Notes under the pieces: model-generated
What the model was told of the DNA's origin: nothing
Database searches by the model: none
Seen by the model: the letters and a program-made list of their open reading frames with translations, nothing else
In this document: piece after piece, positions 15,103-15,131 of the stretch
Position numbering within the stretch: position 1 is the stretch's first letter
Layout of the letters: each line of letters opens with the position of its first letter
Program-made: the position numbers and the translations under genes
Assembly: GCA_021824855.1 (NCBI GenBank)
Contig: JAKAJX010000042.1
Span: forward strand, 1 to 15,131
Source: Bacteroidota bacterium
Lineage (GTDB): Bacteria > Bacteroidota > Bacteroidia > Chitinophagales > Chitinophagaceae
DNA length: 15,131 bases
Direction of reading: 5' to 3'

Positions 15103-15131
15103 GCCTTTCCGCTTAATTCATACACTTTTGT
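15099..15131 (-). CDS. Possible C-terminal end of a minus-strand gene (partial)
   Basis: On the minus strand one frame is open from the right edge and ends TKVYELSGKA followed by TAA at 15101-15099; the other two minus frames have stops here. The sequence reads like a natural protein end, and gene packing is tight. It would overlap the YigZ-family gene by 4 bp. Ten codons are too few to be sure. Confidence 0.3.
   Translation of the reverse strand, partial: TKVYELSGKA

Overview
The window is AT-rich (about one third G+C by eye), tightly packed and protein-coding. It almost certainly comes from a member of the Bacteroidota, probably of the Chitinophagales/Sphingobacteriales kind. The evidence is weak or absent Shine-Dalgarno sequences, frequent TAnnTTTG-like AT motifs, family-typical housekeeping proteins (PrmC, RibD, YigZ-type) and very short intergenic gaps. 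I see no rRNA, tRNA, CRISPR array, insertion sequence or phage gene. No gene-free stretch exceeds about 160 bases.

Left part (1-4500): a membrane sensor histidine kinase with a PAS domain runs off the left edge on the minus strand and is not closed inside the window. Divergent from it is a TIGR01777-type NAD(P)-binding epimerase/SDR protein. This ends tail-to-tail, 3 bp away, with a two-gene minus-strand ABC exporter operon (BcrA-like ATPase followed by an ABC-2 permease).

Middle part (4507-12561): this is the most interesting region. It looks like a polysaccharide synthesis and secretion locus related to bacterial cellulose synthase but not the textbook one. A secreted GH5 glycoside hydrolase (minus strand, GTG start) is divergent, across 51 bp, from a four-gene plus-strand operon. 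That operon holds a six-TM histidine kinase, a BcsB-like periplasmic protein with a C-terminal membrane anchor, and a processive-type family 2 glycosyltransferase. The glycosyltransferase lacks a PilZ domain and instead carries an N-terminal T2SSE_N/MshEN-like domain. The last gene encodes an approximately 11-TM protein with a C-terminal extracytoplasmic domain, possibly GT-C-like. A perfect 14-bp inverted repeat sits between the BcsB-like gene and the glycosyltransferase. My working model is that the glycosyltransferase polymerises and moves a beta-glucan-like chain across the inner membrane, the BcsB-like protein receives it, the GH5 trims it, and the kinase senses or regulates the process. 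The polymer identity and the role of the last membrane protein are unknown.

Right part (12554-15131): prmC (release-factor glutamine methyltransferase, minus) converges on the operon with an 8-bp overlap. It is divergent from ribD (bifunctional riboflavin deaminase/reductase), which overlaps a YigZ/IMPACT-family gene by 8 bp. The last 33 bases may be the C-terminal end of another minus-strand gene.
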